Shown here piece after piece: positions 17,221 to 24,318 of a stretch of DNA of 64,000 nucleotides. Position numbers and translations under genes: made by a program. How positions within the stretch are numbered: the stretch's first letter is position 1; each line of letters starts with the position of its first letter. The stretch spans positions 806,001 to 870,000 of the forward strand of contig LMOK01000003.1 of the NCBI GenBank assembly GCA_001423545.1, given 5' to 3'. The notes under the pieces were generated by a model that was not told the origin of the DNA, made no database searches, and saw nothing but the letters and a program-made list of their open reading frames with translations. This stretch comes from Orlajensenia sp001423545. Its GTDB lineage: Bacteria; Actinomycetota; Actinomycetes; Actinomycetales; Microbacteriaceae.

Positions 17221-18275
17221 GCCAGGCGCGGCGGTGCCGTCGTTGCGCCGCGGTGGAAGGTGCTCGTGAAGGTGACCGACGTCGGATGCTCGCCCGCCAG
17301 CATCCGCACGATCGCCTCGCCAGCCGCCCGGCCCTTCGCCTGCGACGGCTGCACGAGGGTCGTGAGGTCGTAGTCGAGGCCGTCGACGCGCACGCCGTCG
17401 AAGCCGACGACGCTGAGGTCCTCCGGCACGCGCAGGCCGAGCTCCTCGGCGGCGCGGATGACTCCCGCGGCTAGCAGGTCGCTCTGGGCGATGATCGCGG
17501 TCGGTCGCGGGGTCGCGGTCAGCAGCTCGCGACCGGCGATGAGGCCCTCGTCGAGATAGCTGCCGGATGCGACGACTCCGGCGGCGTCGGGGAACACCTC
17601 GCGTGCCCCGGCCAGCCGCTCCGTCGCGGTGGCGACGGCCGAGCTCGCGGCCCGCTCCTCAGTGAGAGCACCGCGCGCACGGTCGGGGGCGAGCGGCAGC
17701 ACGACGATGCCGACGCGCTCGTGGCCGAGGTCGCGCAGGTGCTCGGCGCCCAGGCGGGTCGCCTCGCGGTTGTCGAGCGCGATCTCGGGAACGTTCTCAC
17801 CGGCGTCGCCCTCGATGACGACGGCCGGAATGCCGCGCTGGGTGAGCATGGAGATCGAACGCTCGAGTGTCGTGCTGCATCCGAAGAGCACCACGGCATC
17901 GAGAGGAGCCGTCTCGAGGCTGACGGGCTTGTCGCTGCCGGCGCCGGCCGTGAGCAGCAGCAGGGCGGCGTCGATCTCGCCGATCGCCTCGGAGACGCCG
18001 TCGAGCATGGCGATGTTCACGGGGTCGCGGAAGGCCTCGCTCACGCGATCGTCGATGACGACGCCGACGATGCCGCTGCGTCCGCGGCGGAGCGAGCGGG
18101 CACGGGGATCGGGCCCGGCGTAGTGCAGTTCCTTCGCCGCGGCGAGCACCTTCTCGCGGGTGGCGTCCGACACCGGTCCCGTGCCGCTGAAGGCCAGCGA
18201 AGCCGTCGAGGGGGAGCATCCGGCCCGCGCAGCGACGTCGGACAGGGTGGGGCGCGTGATGGTGTCGCCGTCCAC
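17214..18275 (-). CDS. LacI family transcriptional repressor
   Basis: 353 residues. N-terminal helix-turn-helix LSDVAARAGCSPSTASLAFSG (about residues 10-31), hinge DPRARSLRRGRSGIVGVV, then a periplasmic-binding-protein-like effector domain with SVVGFDGVRVDGLDYDLTTL near the C-terminus. GTG 18275 is preceded by AGAGGA. It is divergent from an MFS transporter gene, and the 150-bp gap contains two abutting perfect palindromes of LacI-operator type (18337-18364). It therefore likely represses that transporter and perhaps itself. The effector is presumably a sugar or related small molecule; no catabolic gene is adjacent. Confidence 0.95.
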   Translation of the reverse strand: MDGDTITRPTLSDVAARAGCSPSTASLAFSGTGPVSDATREKVLAAAKELHYAGPDPRARSLRRGRSGIVGVVIDDRVSEAFRDPVNIAMLDGVSEAIGEIDAALLLLTAGAGSDKPVSLETAPLDAVVLFGCSTTLERSISMLTQRGIPAVVIEGDAGENVPEIALDNREATRLGAEHLRDLGHERVGIVVLPLAPDRARGALTEERAASSAVATATERLAGAREVFPDAAGVVASGSYLDEGLIAGRELLTATPRPTAIIAQSDLLAAGVIRAAEELGLRVPEDLSVVGFDGVRVDGLDYDLTTLVQPSQAKGRAAGEAIVRMLAGEHPTSVTFTSTFHRGATTAPPRLAG

Positions 18276-18336
18276 GGGGTTCCTCTCAGCAAGGGTGCGC
18301 CGGCTTGACCCCGGCGCGTCGTGGTCGCTAGTTTAG

Positions 18337-18364
18337 TCGAATCGATTCGATCGAATCGATTCGA
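18337..18364. promoter_or_regulatory. Double LacI-type operator
   Basis: TCGAATCGATTCGA occurs twice back to back (18337-18350 and 18351-18364). Each 14-mer is a perfect palindrome and the 28-mer as a whole is palindromic too. The AATCGATT core suits a LacI-family dimer; two abutting sites suggest cooperative binding between the divergent LacI and MFS genes. Confidence 0.8.
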
Positions 18365-18425
18365 TACGTCAGAATGACAGTTCCGCCCGTTCCACCCCGC
18401 CCGGGCCCCACCACAGGATCCTCCG

Positions 18426-19688
18426 ATGTCGCAGACCACTCCCCCTGACAGCAAGATCGACTCCCCCGTGCGCTCGCGCCGGGAGCTGATCGCCTGGCGC
18501 AACGCCGTCTTCGCCATCTTCTTCCTGAGCGGTCTCTCGATCGCCAGCTGGGTCGCCCGCATCCCCGCCGTGCGCGACGACACCGGTCTCACCCTCGGCG
18601 GAATCGGCCTCGTCATCTTCGGCATGTCCGCCGGATCGGTGCTCGGCCTCATCGCAGCGCCCTGGGTCCTCGCCCGCATCGGAGCGCGCCGAGGCATGGT
18701 CGCGGCGCTCTTCCTCGTGGCCATCGGCGTCGTCGTCGTCGGCCTCGGCAGCACGGTGCTGGCCGCGCCGGCAGTCATCTTCCTCGGCATGGCCATGTTC
18801 GGCTTCGGCAACGGCGCGTGCGACGTGATGATGAACGTCGAGGGAGCCCTCGCCGAGCGTGAGAACGGCAGAACCCTCATGCCGCTCATGCACGCCTTCT
18901 TCAGCTTCGGCACCGTCGCCGGTGCCGGCATCGGCGCCCTCGCCTCCGGCCTCGCCGTGCCCGTCGCCTGGCACCTCCTCGTGATCGCGGCGCTCATCAT
19001 CGGCGCAGCCCTGTGGACGATCCGGTTCATCCCCGTTCGCGAGTCGGCCGGGGACTCCCGCGCCGGGCAGCCGCGCGAGCCGTGGCGTGAGCGCATGCGC
19101 CACTCTCTGGCGGCGTGGAGCGACATCCGTCTCATCTTCATCGGCGTGATCATGCTCGGGATGTCGTTCGCCGAGGGCAGCGCCAACGACTGGCTCGCCC
19201 TCGCGACCGTCGACGGCCACGGCTACGACAACACCACGGGCGCTCTCGTGTTCGGCCTGTTCGTGACGGCCATGACGGTGAGCCGAGTGATCGGCGGCCC
19301 CGTGCTCGACAGGTTCGGACGCGTTCCGGTGTTGCGCGTCTGCGCCGCGCTGGGCGTGCTCGGCCTCCTCGCCTTCATCTACGGCACGGAGACCTGGATG
19401 CTGCTCACGGGCGTCGTGCTCTGGGGCTTCGGATGCGCCCTCGGCTTCCCCGTCGGCATGTCGGCAGCGGCAGACGTCGACGACGACGAGGCTGCTGCTG
19501 CCCGGGTCAGCGCCGTCGCCATCATCGGCTACTGCGCGTTCCTCGCCGGACCGCCCCTGCTCGGCTTCCTCGGCCAGCAGTTCGGCATCCTGAACGCCCT
19601 GCTCGTTCTGCTGGTGCTCATGGTGCTGGCTGGTCTCGCGGCTCCGGCAGCGAGGGAGCGCACGAAGGTCGGCGCGCCCGCCGCCTAG
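18426..19688 (+). CDS. MFS transporter (YbjJ-like)
   Basis: 420 residues with twelve predicted membrane segments. Seen: WVARIPAVRDDTGLTLGGIG, RIGARRGMVAALF in the loop between helices 2 and 3, FGNGACDVMMNVEGALAE, and LDRFGRVPVLRVCAALG in the equivalent loop of the second half. The NVEG stretch is typical of the E. coli YbjJ group, whose substrate is unsettled. It is divergent from the LacI gene with the double operator about 60 bases upstream of its ATG, so it is probably induced by the LacI effector. Its stop codon TAG is also the beginning of a TAGAAT -10-like box. Confidence 0.9.
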   Translation: MSQTTPPDSKIDSPVRSRRELIAWRNAVFAIFFLSGLSIASWVARIPAVRDDTGLTLGGIGLVIFGMSAGSVLGLIAAPWVLARIGARRGMVAALFLVAIGVVVVGLGSTVLAAPAVIFLGMAMFGFGNGACDVMMNVEGALAERENGRTLMPLMHAFFSFGTVAGAGIGALASGLAVPVAWHLLVIAALIIGAALWTIRFIPVRESAGDSRAGQPREPWRERMRHSLAAWSDIRLIFIGVIMLGMSFAEGSANDWLALATVDGHGYDNTTGALVFGLFVTAMTVSRVIGGPVLDRFGRVPVLRVCAALGVLGLLAFIYGTETWMLLTGVVLWGFGCALGFPVGMSAAADVDDDEAAAARVSAVAIIGYCAFLAGPPLLGFLGQQFGILNALLVLLVLMVLAGLAAPAARERTKVGAPAA

Positions 19689-19702
19689 AATCATCCGGTG
19701 CG
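19686..19702 (+). promoter_or_regulatory. Second nucS-like leaderless start signal (duplicated)
   Basis: TAGAAT-CATCCG-GTGCG here repeats the nucS arrangement TAAACT-CATCCG-GTGCG at 19846-19862. The GTG at 19698 would open a frame that runs out of frame through nucS and does not look like a protein, so this may be a relic or an extra promoter for nucS. Confidence 0.4.
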
Positions 19703-19703
19703 C

Positions 19704-19788
19704 GCGGCCCCGGCGTGGCGCGCAGCGACACGGCAGGGCGCGCAAGGCGGCAGCCGTAGCGAGCACGGCGCGCCAGCGCCGGGCCGCG
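19704..19788. terminator. Imperfect long hairpin after the MFS gene
   Basis: Arms at 19704-19722 and 19769-19788 pair imperfectly (GCGGCCCCGGCG with CGCCGGGCCGC) around a 46-base loop. It lies just past the MFS stop and could end that transcript before nucS. Confidence 0.4.
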
Positions 19789-19845
19789 TACCCGGAAGAT
19801 TGCAAGACCGAGATCCCGTCGGCGACCACCGTCCTACCGAGCGCA

Positions 19846-19851
19846 TAAACT
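19846..19851 (+). promoter_or_regulatory. nucS -10 box (leaderless)
   Basis: TAAACT, six bases before the GTG start at 19858. Confidence 0.65.
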
Positions 19852-19857
19852 CATCCG

Positions 19858-20553
19858 GTGCGTCTTGTCATTGCGAAGTGTTCCGTCGACTACGCGGGAC
19901 GCCTGAGCGCGCACCTGCCCCTGGCCACGCGCCTGCTCATGCTGAAGGCCGACGGCAGCCTGCTGGTGCACTCCGACGGGGGCAGCTACAAGCCGCTCAA
20001 CTGGATGAGCCCGCCGTGCACCATCGCCATGAGCGAGCCGAGTGACGAGCAGCGCGAGTTCGGCATCACCGAGCTGTGGACGGTGACGCAGGCCAAGACC
20101 GCCGACCTGCTCATCGTCTCGATCCACGAAGTGCTCCACGACTCCGCCCATGAGCTCGGCGTCGACCCAGGCCTGCAGAAGGACGGCGTCGAAGCCCACC
20201 TGCAGAAGCTGCTCGCCGAGCAGATCGAGCTCCTGGGCGAAGGCCACCGCCTGGTGCGCCGCGAGTACATGACGGCCATCGGTCCTGTCGACATCCTGGC
20301 GACGGATGCCGCAGGCCGGTCCGTCGCGGTCGAACTCAAGCGGCGCGGCGACATCGACGGGGTCGAGCAGCTCACCCGCTACCTCGAGCTGATGAATCGC
20401 GACCCGCGACTGGCCCCAGTGCAGGGGGTGTTCGCGGCCCAGGAGATCAAGCCGCAGGCGCGCACGCTCGCCGAGGATCGCGGCATCCGGTGCCTCGTTC
20501 TCGACTACGACGCCATGCGCGGCATCGACAACGCCGACGAACGGCTGTTCTGA
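19858..20553 (+). CDS. nucS: NucS/EndoMS mismatch endonuclease
   Basis: 231 residues. NucS cuts both strands at mismatches and carries out the MutS/MutL-independent mismatch repair of actinobacteria, usually together with the sliding clamp. Seen: the conserved N-terminal MRLVIAKCSVDYAGRLSAHLP, then the nuclease core PVDILATDAAGRSVAVELKRRG with the PD-(D/E)xK residues, GVEQLTRYLELM, and a C-terminal ENADERLF-like tail (DNADERLF). The start is GTG 19858, which gives the exact family N-terminus and follows a -10 box at leaderless distance. The C-terminal clamp-binding motif region cannot be confirmed by eye. Confidence 0.97.
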   Translation: MRLVIAKCSVDYAGRLSAHLPLATRLLMLKADGSLLVHSDGGSYKPLNWMSPPCTIAMSEPSDEQREFGITELWTVTQAKTADLLIVSIHEVLHDSAHELGVDPGLQKDGVEAHLQKLLAEQIELLGEGHRLVRREYMTAIGPVDILATDAAGRSVAVELKRRGDIDGVEQLTRYLELMNRDPRLAPVQGVFAAQEIKPQARTLAEDRGIRCLVLDYDAMRGIDNADERLF

Positions 20554-20588
20554 CCGCCAGATGGACGCGCTGCTGGGCCCGCACGACC

Positions 20589-20626
20589 CTGTGCGCCCGC
20601 TGAACGTCGGCTGAGTGCGCGCACAG
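20589..20626. terminator. Hairpin after nucS
   Basis: CTGTGCGC (20589-20596) and GCGCACAG (20619-20626) pair perfectly across 22 bases, between the nucS stop and the HAD gene promoter. Confidence 0.4.
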
Positions 20627-20658
20627 CGCGCGTTCCGGCTCTGCTCACCTTGCTCCCT

Positions 20659-20664
20659 TACTAT
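20659..20664 (+). promoter_or_regulatory. -10 box of leaderless HAD gene
   Basis: TACTAT, six bases before the GTG at 20671; a near-consensus box with no SD downstream. Confidence 0.65.
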
Positions 20665-20670
20665 TTCACC

Positions 20671-21360
20671 GTGAGCACCACCGACACCCTCAGCATCCCC
20701 ACCACGGTCACCCGCGCGTGGACCACCGTCCTCTTCGACCTCGACGGCACCATCGTCGACTCCGCCCCCGGCATCACGGCCGCCCTCGAGCGCACTCTGG
20801 TCGCGCTCGGGCTGCCCGTTCCCGACGCCGCGGGCCTCCTCTCCTACGTGGGCCCGCCCCTCCTGGAGAGCTTCATGGAGCGCGCCGGCATGAGCGAGCC
20901 CGAGGCGCGCCACGCCCTCGACCTCTACCGCGCCGACTACAACACGACCGCCGTCGAGACCGCGGTCTTCCCCGGCGTCGCCGGCCTGCTCGAACGCCTG
21001 CACAAGGCCGGAATCCCGCTGGCCCTCGCGACGAGCAAGCCCGAGACCATCGCGACCATCGTGCTCGAGCACTTCGACCTCGCCCGGTACTTCACCGTGA
21101 TCACGGGTGCGACCGAGGACGAGTCGCGCAGCGAGAAGGCCGACGTCATCGCCGAGGCCATGCGACGCCTGCAGGGTCTCGGCATCGACACCAGCCGCAC
21201 CGTCATGGTCGGCGACAGGTCGCACGACGCCCTCGGCGCTGCCGCACACGGCATCCCGACGATCATGGTGGAGTGGGGCTACGGCTCCCCCGCCGAGGCG
21301 GTAGACGCCATCGGAACGGTCTACTCGGCCGACCAGCTCGCCAAGCAGCTGCTCGCCTAG
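20671..21360 (+). CDS. HAD-superfamily phosphatase (phosphoglycolate phosphatase-like)
   Basis: 229 residues. Motif I is LFDLDGTIVDSAPGI (the aspartate nucleophile and acid/base), motif II lies in LALATSKPE, and motifs III/IV are in MVGDRSHDALGAAAHGI. A cap domain lies between motifs I and II, as in the Gph/PGPase and pyrophosphatase group (subclass IA). It removes phosphate from a small phosphorylated metabolite; phosphoglycolate is a guess from family resemblance. GTG 20671 is chosen from the TACTAT box; the upstream codons back to 20650 are in the promoter. Confidence 0.9.
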   Translation: MSTTDTLSIPTTVTRAWTTVLFDLDGTIVDSAPGITAALERTLVALGLPVPDAAGLLSYVGPPLLESFMERAGMSEPEARHALDLYRADYNTTAVETAVFPGVAGLLERLHKAGIPLALATSKPETIATIVLEHFDLARYFTVITGATEDESRSEKADVIAEAMRRLQGLGIDTSRTVMVGDRSHDALGAAAHGIPTIMVEWGYGSPAEAVDAIGTVYSADQLAKQLLA

Positions 21361-21447
21361 CCTGCCGTTCCGGGGCCATGGAAGCACCCGGCCACCTCGG
21401 CACCACCGCATCGCCCGCACAGCCCTCCCGTCGACGAAAGGCACAGC

Positions 21448-22302
21448 ATGCGCGCCGCCAACATCACCGGACCCGTCTCCCACCACGGTGAGGGTCCGGT
21501 CTGGAGCGAGTCATGGGGCGGCCTGCGCTTCGTCGACCTGAGCGAGGGCGACCTGCTCACCCTTGAGGCCGACGGCAGGTCGGTGCGGCGCCTCGACATC
21601 GGCAGCCCGATCGCCGGCTTCGTGCGCCCGCGCACGAACGGCGGCTACATCGTCGCCATCGAGCGCGGCCTGGGTCTGAGTGATGCTCCGGATGCCGCCC
21701 CCACGCGCACCATCGACCTCTGGACCGACCCGGGCCTCCGCATGAACGACGGCACGACCGACCCGAGCGGCCGTCTCTACGCCGGCTCCATGTCGTACGC
21801 CGAGGAGACCGGTACCGCCGCGCTCTACAGCGTCGACACCGACCTGACGGCATCCGTCGTTCTCGACTCCGTGACCATCTCGAACGGCATCGCCTTCTCG
21901 CCCGACGGCTCGCTCTGTTACTACGCAGACACTCCGACCGGGCGCATCGATGTCTTCGACAACGTCGAGGGCGTGCTGCGGAATCGACGCCCGTTCGTCA
22001 CGATCGACGAGGCCACGGGCTACCCGGACGGCTTCACCGTCGACGCGGATGGCCGGGTCTGGGTCGCCCTCTGGGCGGGCTCGGCCGTGCACGCCTACGA
22101 GCCCGACGGCACACTCGGCGCGATCGTCGATCTTCCGGTGTCGCAAGTGAGCGCCTGCACCTTCGGCGGAGCCGACCTGCGCACGCTCTACATCACCACG
22201 TCCCGTCAGGGCTTCTCGCCCGACGATGAGCCCGAGGCCGGCTCGCTGTTCGCCGTGCAGCCCGGAGTCACGGGGCTGCCCGTCGTGCCGTTCGCCGGCT
22301 GA
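21448..22302 (+). CDS. SMP-30/gluconolactonase family protein
   Basis: 284-residue six-bladed beta-propeller lactonase. Seen: the N-terminal metal ligand in GEGPVWSESWGGLRFVDL, LRMNDGTTDPSGRLYAGSM (a conserved Asn/Asp metal site), ISNGIAFSPDGSLCYYADT, and the conserved Asp in GYPDGFTVDADGRVWVALW. Such enzymes open sugar lactones in oxidative sugar pathways; the substrate here is unknown and no sugar dehydrogenase is adjacent. AAAGG lies before ATG 21448. It follows the HAD gene by 87 bases in the same direction, possibly co-transcribed. Confidence 0.92.
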   Translation: MRAANITGPVSHHGEGPVWSESWGGLRFVDLSEGDLLTLEADGRSVRRLDIGSPIAGFVRPRTNGGYIVAIERGLGLSDAPDAAPTRTIDLWTDPGLRMNDGTTDPSGRLYAGSMSYAEETGTAALYSVDTDLTASVVLDSVTISNGIAFSPDGSLCYYADTPTGRIDVFDNVEGVLRNRRPFVTIDEATGYPDGFTVDADGRVWVALWAGSAVHAYEPDGTLGAIVDLPVSQVSACTFGGADLRTLYITTSRQGFSPDDEPEAGSLFAVQPGVTGLPVVPFAG

Positions 22303-22523
22303 TCGGACCCTGAATGCGGGGCTCCTCGGCCCGGGTGGGACGCGACCGCGAGCACTCGCAGCCGACGACGGCCGCACCGTCCGTTGCACGGTCGTCGGCT
22401 TCGGGTCGCCATCCGTGCGCCCCCCACTGGGCGGTGCGCGCCGTCGTCAGGCGTTGCGCTCAAACGCTCGCCTGCGGCGGTGCCGTCAGGACGTTCGGTG
22501 AGTCTATGGTGACCGCTTCTCAA

Positions 22524-22545
22524 AAACAAACCAATCGTCCCGTTT
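22524..22545. promoter_or_regulatory. ARE-like operator upstream of the TetR/GBL-receptor gene
   Basis: The 312-bp gap 22303-22614 contains this 22-bp partial palindrome: AAAC at one end, GTTT at the other, ACC and CG at the inner positions. As I recall the autoregulatory-element pattern bound by gamma-butyrolactone receptors, about 14 of 16 constrained positions agree. It lies 70 bases before the GTG of the receptor-like gene, where an autorepressor would bind. The rest of the gap shows nothing else I can name. Confidence 0.5.
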
Positions 22546-22614
22546 AGGGACCTGAGGAGAAATCCACGCCCCATTGTGGGTACGCTTTTCCCGGGGCAAG
22601 CTGGAGGATTTCTT

Positions 22615-23253
22615 GTGACACAGCAGCAGCGCGCCCAGGTCACCCGGGAGCGGGCCATCGATGGCGCCGCGGCGGTGTTCTCCCGCCTCGGATACGCGGC
22701 AGCGTCCATCTCCGACATCTCGACCGAGACCGGGGTCTCGAAGGGTTCGCTCTACTTCCACTTCAGCTCGAAGGAGGAGATCGCGCGCGCCGTCATCGAG
22801 CGCGAGCAGGAGTTGGGCAAGGCGTCGGCGGAGCGTGTGATCGCGGAATCCGCCAGCAGCCTCGAAGCCGTGATGGGACTGTGCGCGGACTTCGCGCACT
22901 GGATGGGCACGAGCATCCTCGCCCGAGCAGGCGTGCGGCTCACGACCGAGACGACGACGTTCGATCCTCCCTTGCGCGGTCCGTTCGAGGACTGGATCCC
23001 GCTGATCGGCGCACTCCTCGGCGGCGCCGCGACAGAGGGCGACCTGCGACCCGACGTCGACCCCGAGACGATCGCGCACTTCGTCATTCCGGCCTTCACG
23101 GGGGTGCAGATGGCATCGGGCGTGCTCACCGACTACCAGGACCTCGTGAGGCGGGTGCGCGAGATGTGGATCGTCATCCTTCCCGGTATGGTCCTGCCCG
23201 AGCGACTCGAGGCGGCGCACGCGTCGCTCGACAGGGTGCTGCCCGAGGCGTGA
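22615..23253 (+). CDS. Gamma-butyrolactone-receptor-like TetR regulator (ScbR/ArpA type)
   Basis: 212 residues. N-terminal HTH: ERAIDGAAAVFSRLGYAAAS, then ISTETGVSKGSLYFHFSSKEE (about residues 36-56). The effector domain is unusually like Streptomyces autoregulator receptors: GVRLTTETTTFDPPLRGPFE, LRPDVDPETIAHFVIPAFTGVQ and a terminal WIVILPGMV. These proteins bind diffusible gamma-butyrolactone-type signals and release DNA. GTG 22615 follows GGAGG at seven bases, and the frame upstream of it is not conserved-looking. An ARE-like site lies upstream. No AfsA/ScbA-type synthase is in the window, so it could be an orphan receptor that listens to other signals. Confidence 0.88.
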   Translation: MTQQQRAQVTRERAIDGAAAVFSRLGYAAASISDISTETGVSKGSLYFHFSSKEEIARAVIEREQELGKASAERVIAESASSLEAVMGLCADFAHWMGTSILARAGVRLTTETTTFDPPLRGPFEDWIPLIGALLGGAATEGDLRPDVDPETIAHFVIPAFTGVQMASGVLTDYQDLVRRVREMWIVILPGMVLPERLEAAHASLDRVLPEA

Positions 23254-23388
23254 GTCGCCCATCGCCGACGCTGCCGTCGTCGTTACCCCCGTCGTTGCCC
23301 CGACCCCCTAGCGCCGCTCGGAGCGCGCGCCTAGCATGGGCATTCCGGGGCACGATGCGGTGACCGGGGAGGCGAGGAAGGGCTTTCG

Positions 23389-23601
23389 ATGACTCAGAAC
23401 CCGAGCGACACGACCGGACGCGACGAGCGCGAGGGCCACTACACCGAGACCGACGGGGAGGAAGCCGAGGTCCGCCAGGTGCACGGTCAGTACACCGAGA
23501 CCGAGGGCGATGCTCCCGACCCGAGTGTCGAGGGCGCGTACACCGACGAGGAACTTCCGGCCGATGCCCCCGAGGGCGAGTACACCGACAAGGACGAGTA
23601 A
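23389..23601 (+). CDS. Small acidic protein with four GxYT(E/D) repeats
   Basis: 70 residues, very acidic, no membrane segment or cysteine. It contains four evenly spaced copies of a short motif: GHYTETDG (about 16-23), GQYTETEG (33-40), GAYTDEE (49-55) and GEYTDKDE (63-70). The conserved tyrosine-threonine followed by Glu/Asp suggests repeated binding or modification sites; threonine or tyrosine phosphorylation is a possibility only. I do not recognise a family. GGAAGGG precedes ATG 23389. Its stop is four bases from the stop of the convergent LbH protein gene. Confidence 0.8.
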   Translation: MTQNPSDTTGRDEREGHYTETDGEEAEVRQVHGQYTETEGDAPDPSVEGAYTDEELPADAPEGEYTDKDE

Positions 23602-23605
23602 ACCC

Positions 23606-24199
23606 TTACTCCACCACGCGATCGTCGTGGTGTGCTCCGTAGAACCCGGCCTGCCCACGCATGATGTCGCGCATCGTCGCGTCGGGGCCGACGCCGTAGA
23701 CCGTCGCCGTGAAGCCGAGCTCGCGCTGGATCGCCCAGATCTCCTCGTGCCGCTCCGGCGGCAGGATGCTGGCCGGAGTCCCGACCGCGACCCACCCGAT
23801 CGGCACCACCGCGCCGGGCTCGAGCGTGGTGTTCACCTGCACCACCCCGTTGATGCGCACCTCGGCGCCCGCACCGATCACAGCGCCCGGAAAGACCGAC
23901 GCCCCTGTCGCGATGAAGACCTCGTCGCCGATGGTGGCCCCGTTGACGTGTGCGCGCGGGCCGATCATGACCGACGATCCGACGATCACCGGATGCCTCC
24001 CGCGGCCCCGCAGGAGCGCGCCCTCCATGATCACGACGTCGTCTCCGACAGTGATCGGGCCGTCCTCGGCGCTCAGCACGGCGCCGTGGAGCACGCGCAC
24101 GTTCTCGCCGAGGGTCACGTCTCCCGAGACCACGGCGGTCGAGGCGATGACGACGGATGCCGGCACGACGGGAGTGCGTCCGCGGTGTTCGATGAGCAT
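23606..24199 (-). CDS. Left-handed beta-helix protein of the gamma carbonic anhydrase family
   Basis: 197 residues made of hexapeptide repeats with hydrophobic residue spacing (ASVVIASTAVVSGDVTLGEN, ITVGDDVVI, VIVGSSVMIGPRAHVNG, ATIGDEVFIATGASV). The layout is that of gamma carbonic anhydrase and its YrdA/PaaY relatives. However, the positions that hold two of the zinc histidines read GPRAHVNG instead of GHxAxxHG, so classical carbonic anhydrase activity is doubtful. ATG 24199 has TAGGCT (24206-24211) six bases upstream. Monocistronic. Confidence 0.85.
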   Translation of the reverse strand: MLIEHRGRTPVVPASVVIASTAVVSGDVTLGENVRVLHGAVLSAEDGPITVGDDVVIMEGALLRGRGRHPVIVGSSVMIGPRAHVNGATIGDEVFIATGASVFPGAVIGAGAEVRINGVVQVNTTLEPGAVVPIGWVAVGTPASILPPERHEEIWAIQRELGFTATVYGVGPDATMRDIMRGQAGFYGAHHDDRVVE

Positions 24200-24205
24200 G
24201 CGGTC

Positions 24206-24211
24206 AGCCTA
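24206..24211 (-). promoter_or_regulatory. -10 box of leaderless LbH gene
   Basis: TAGGCT on the minus strand, six bases before ATG 24199. Confidence 0.6.
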
Positions 24212-24242
24212 GGGGCGCGGGGGGCGCGGGCCTGCGGCATCC

Positions 24243-24295
24243 GCTCGCCGGATGTGGTCGCTTCGGGCGGTGTCGGGCGGCCACACCCGGCGAGC
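24243..24295. repeat. Dispersed hairpin repeat, family 3 (copy 1)
   Basis: Arms 24243-24261 and 24277-24295 are 19 bases each and pair at 17 positions: GCTCGCCGG with CCGGCGAGC, and GTGGTCGC with GCGGCCAC. The same arm sequence recurs at 35566-35652. It may end transcription of the hydrolase gene or be a REP-like element. Confidence 0.7.
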
Positions 24296-24318
24296 AGTGC
24301 TGCGAAGCAGCGGCGCGC

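Noticed and set aside
19698..20045. Possible 115-codon leaderless gene starting at GTG 19698
   Set aside because: The start signal is good, but the frame overlaps nucS out of phase and encodes Arg/Ala/Gly/Pro-rich sequence without conserved features.
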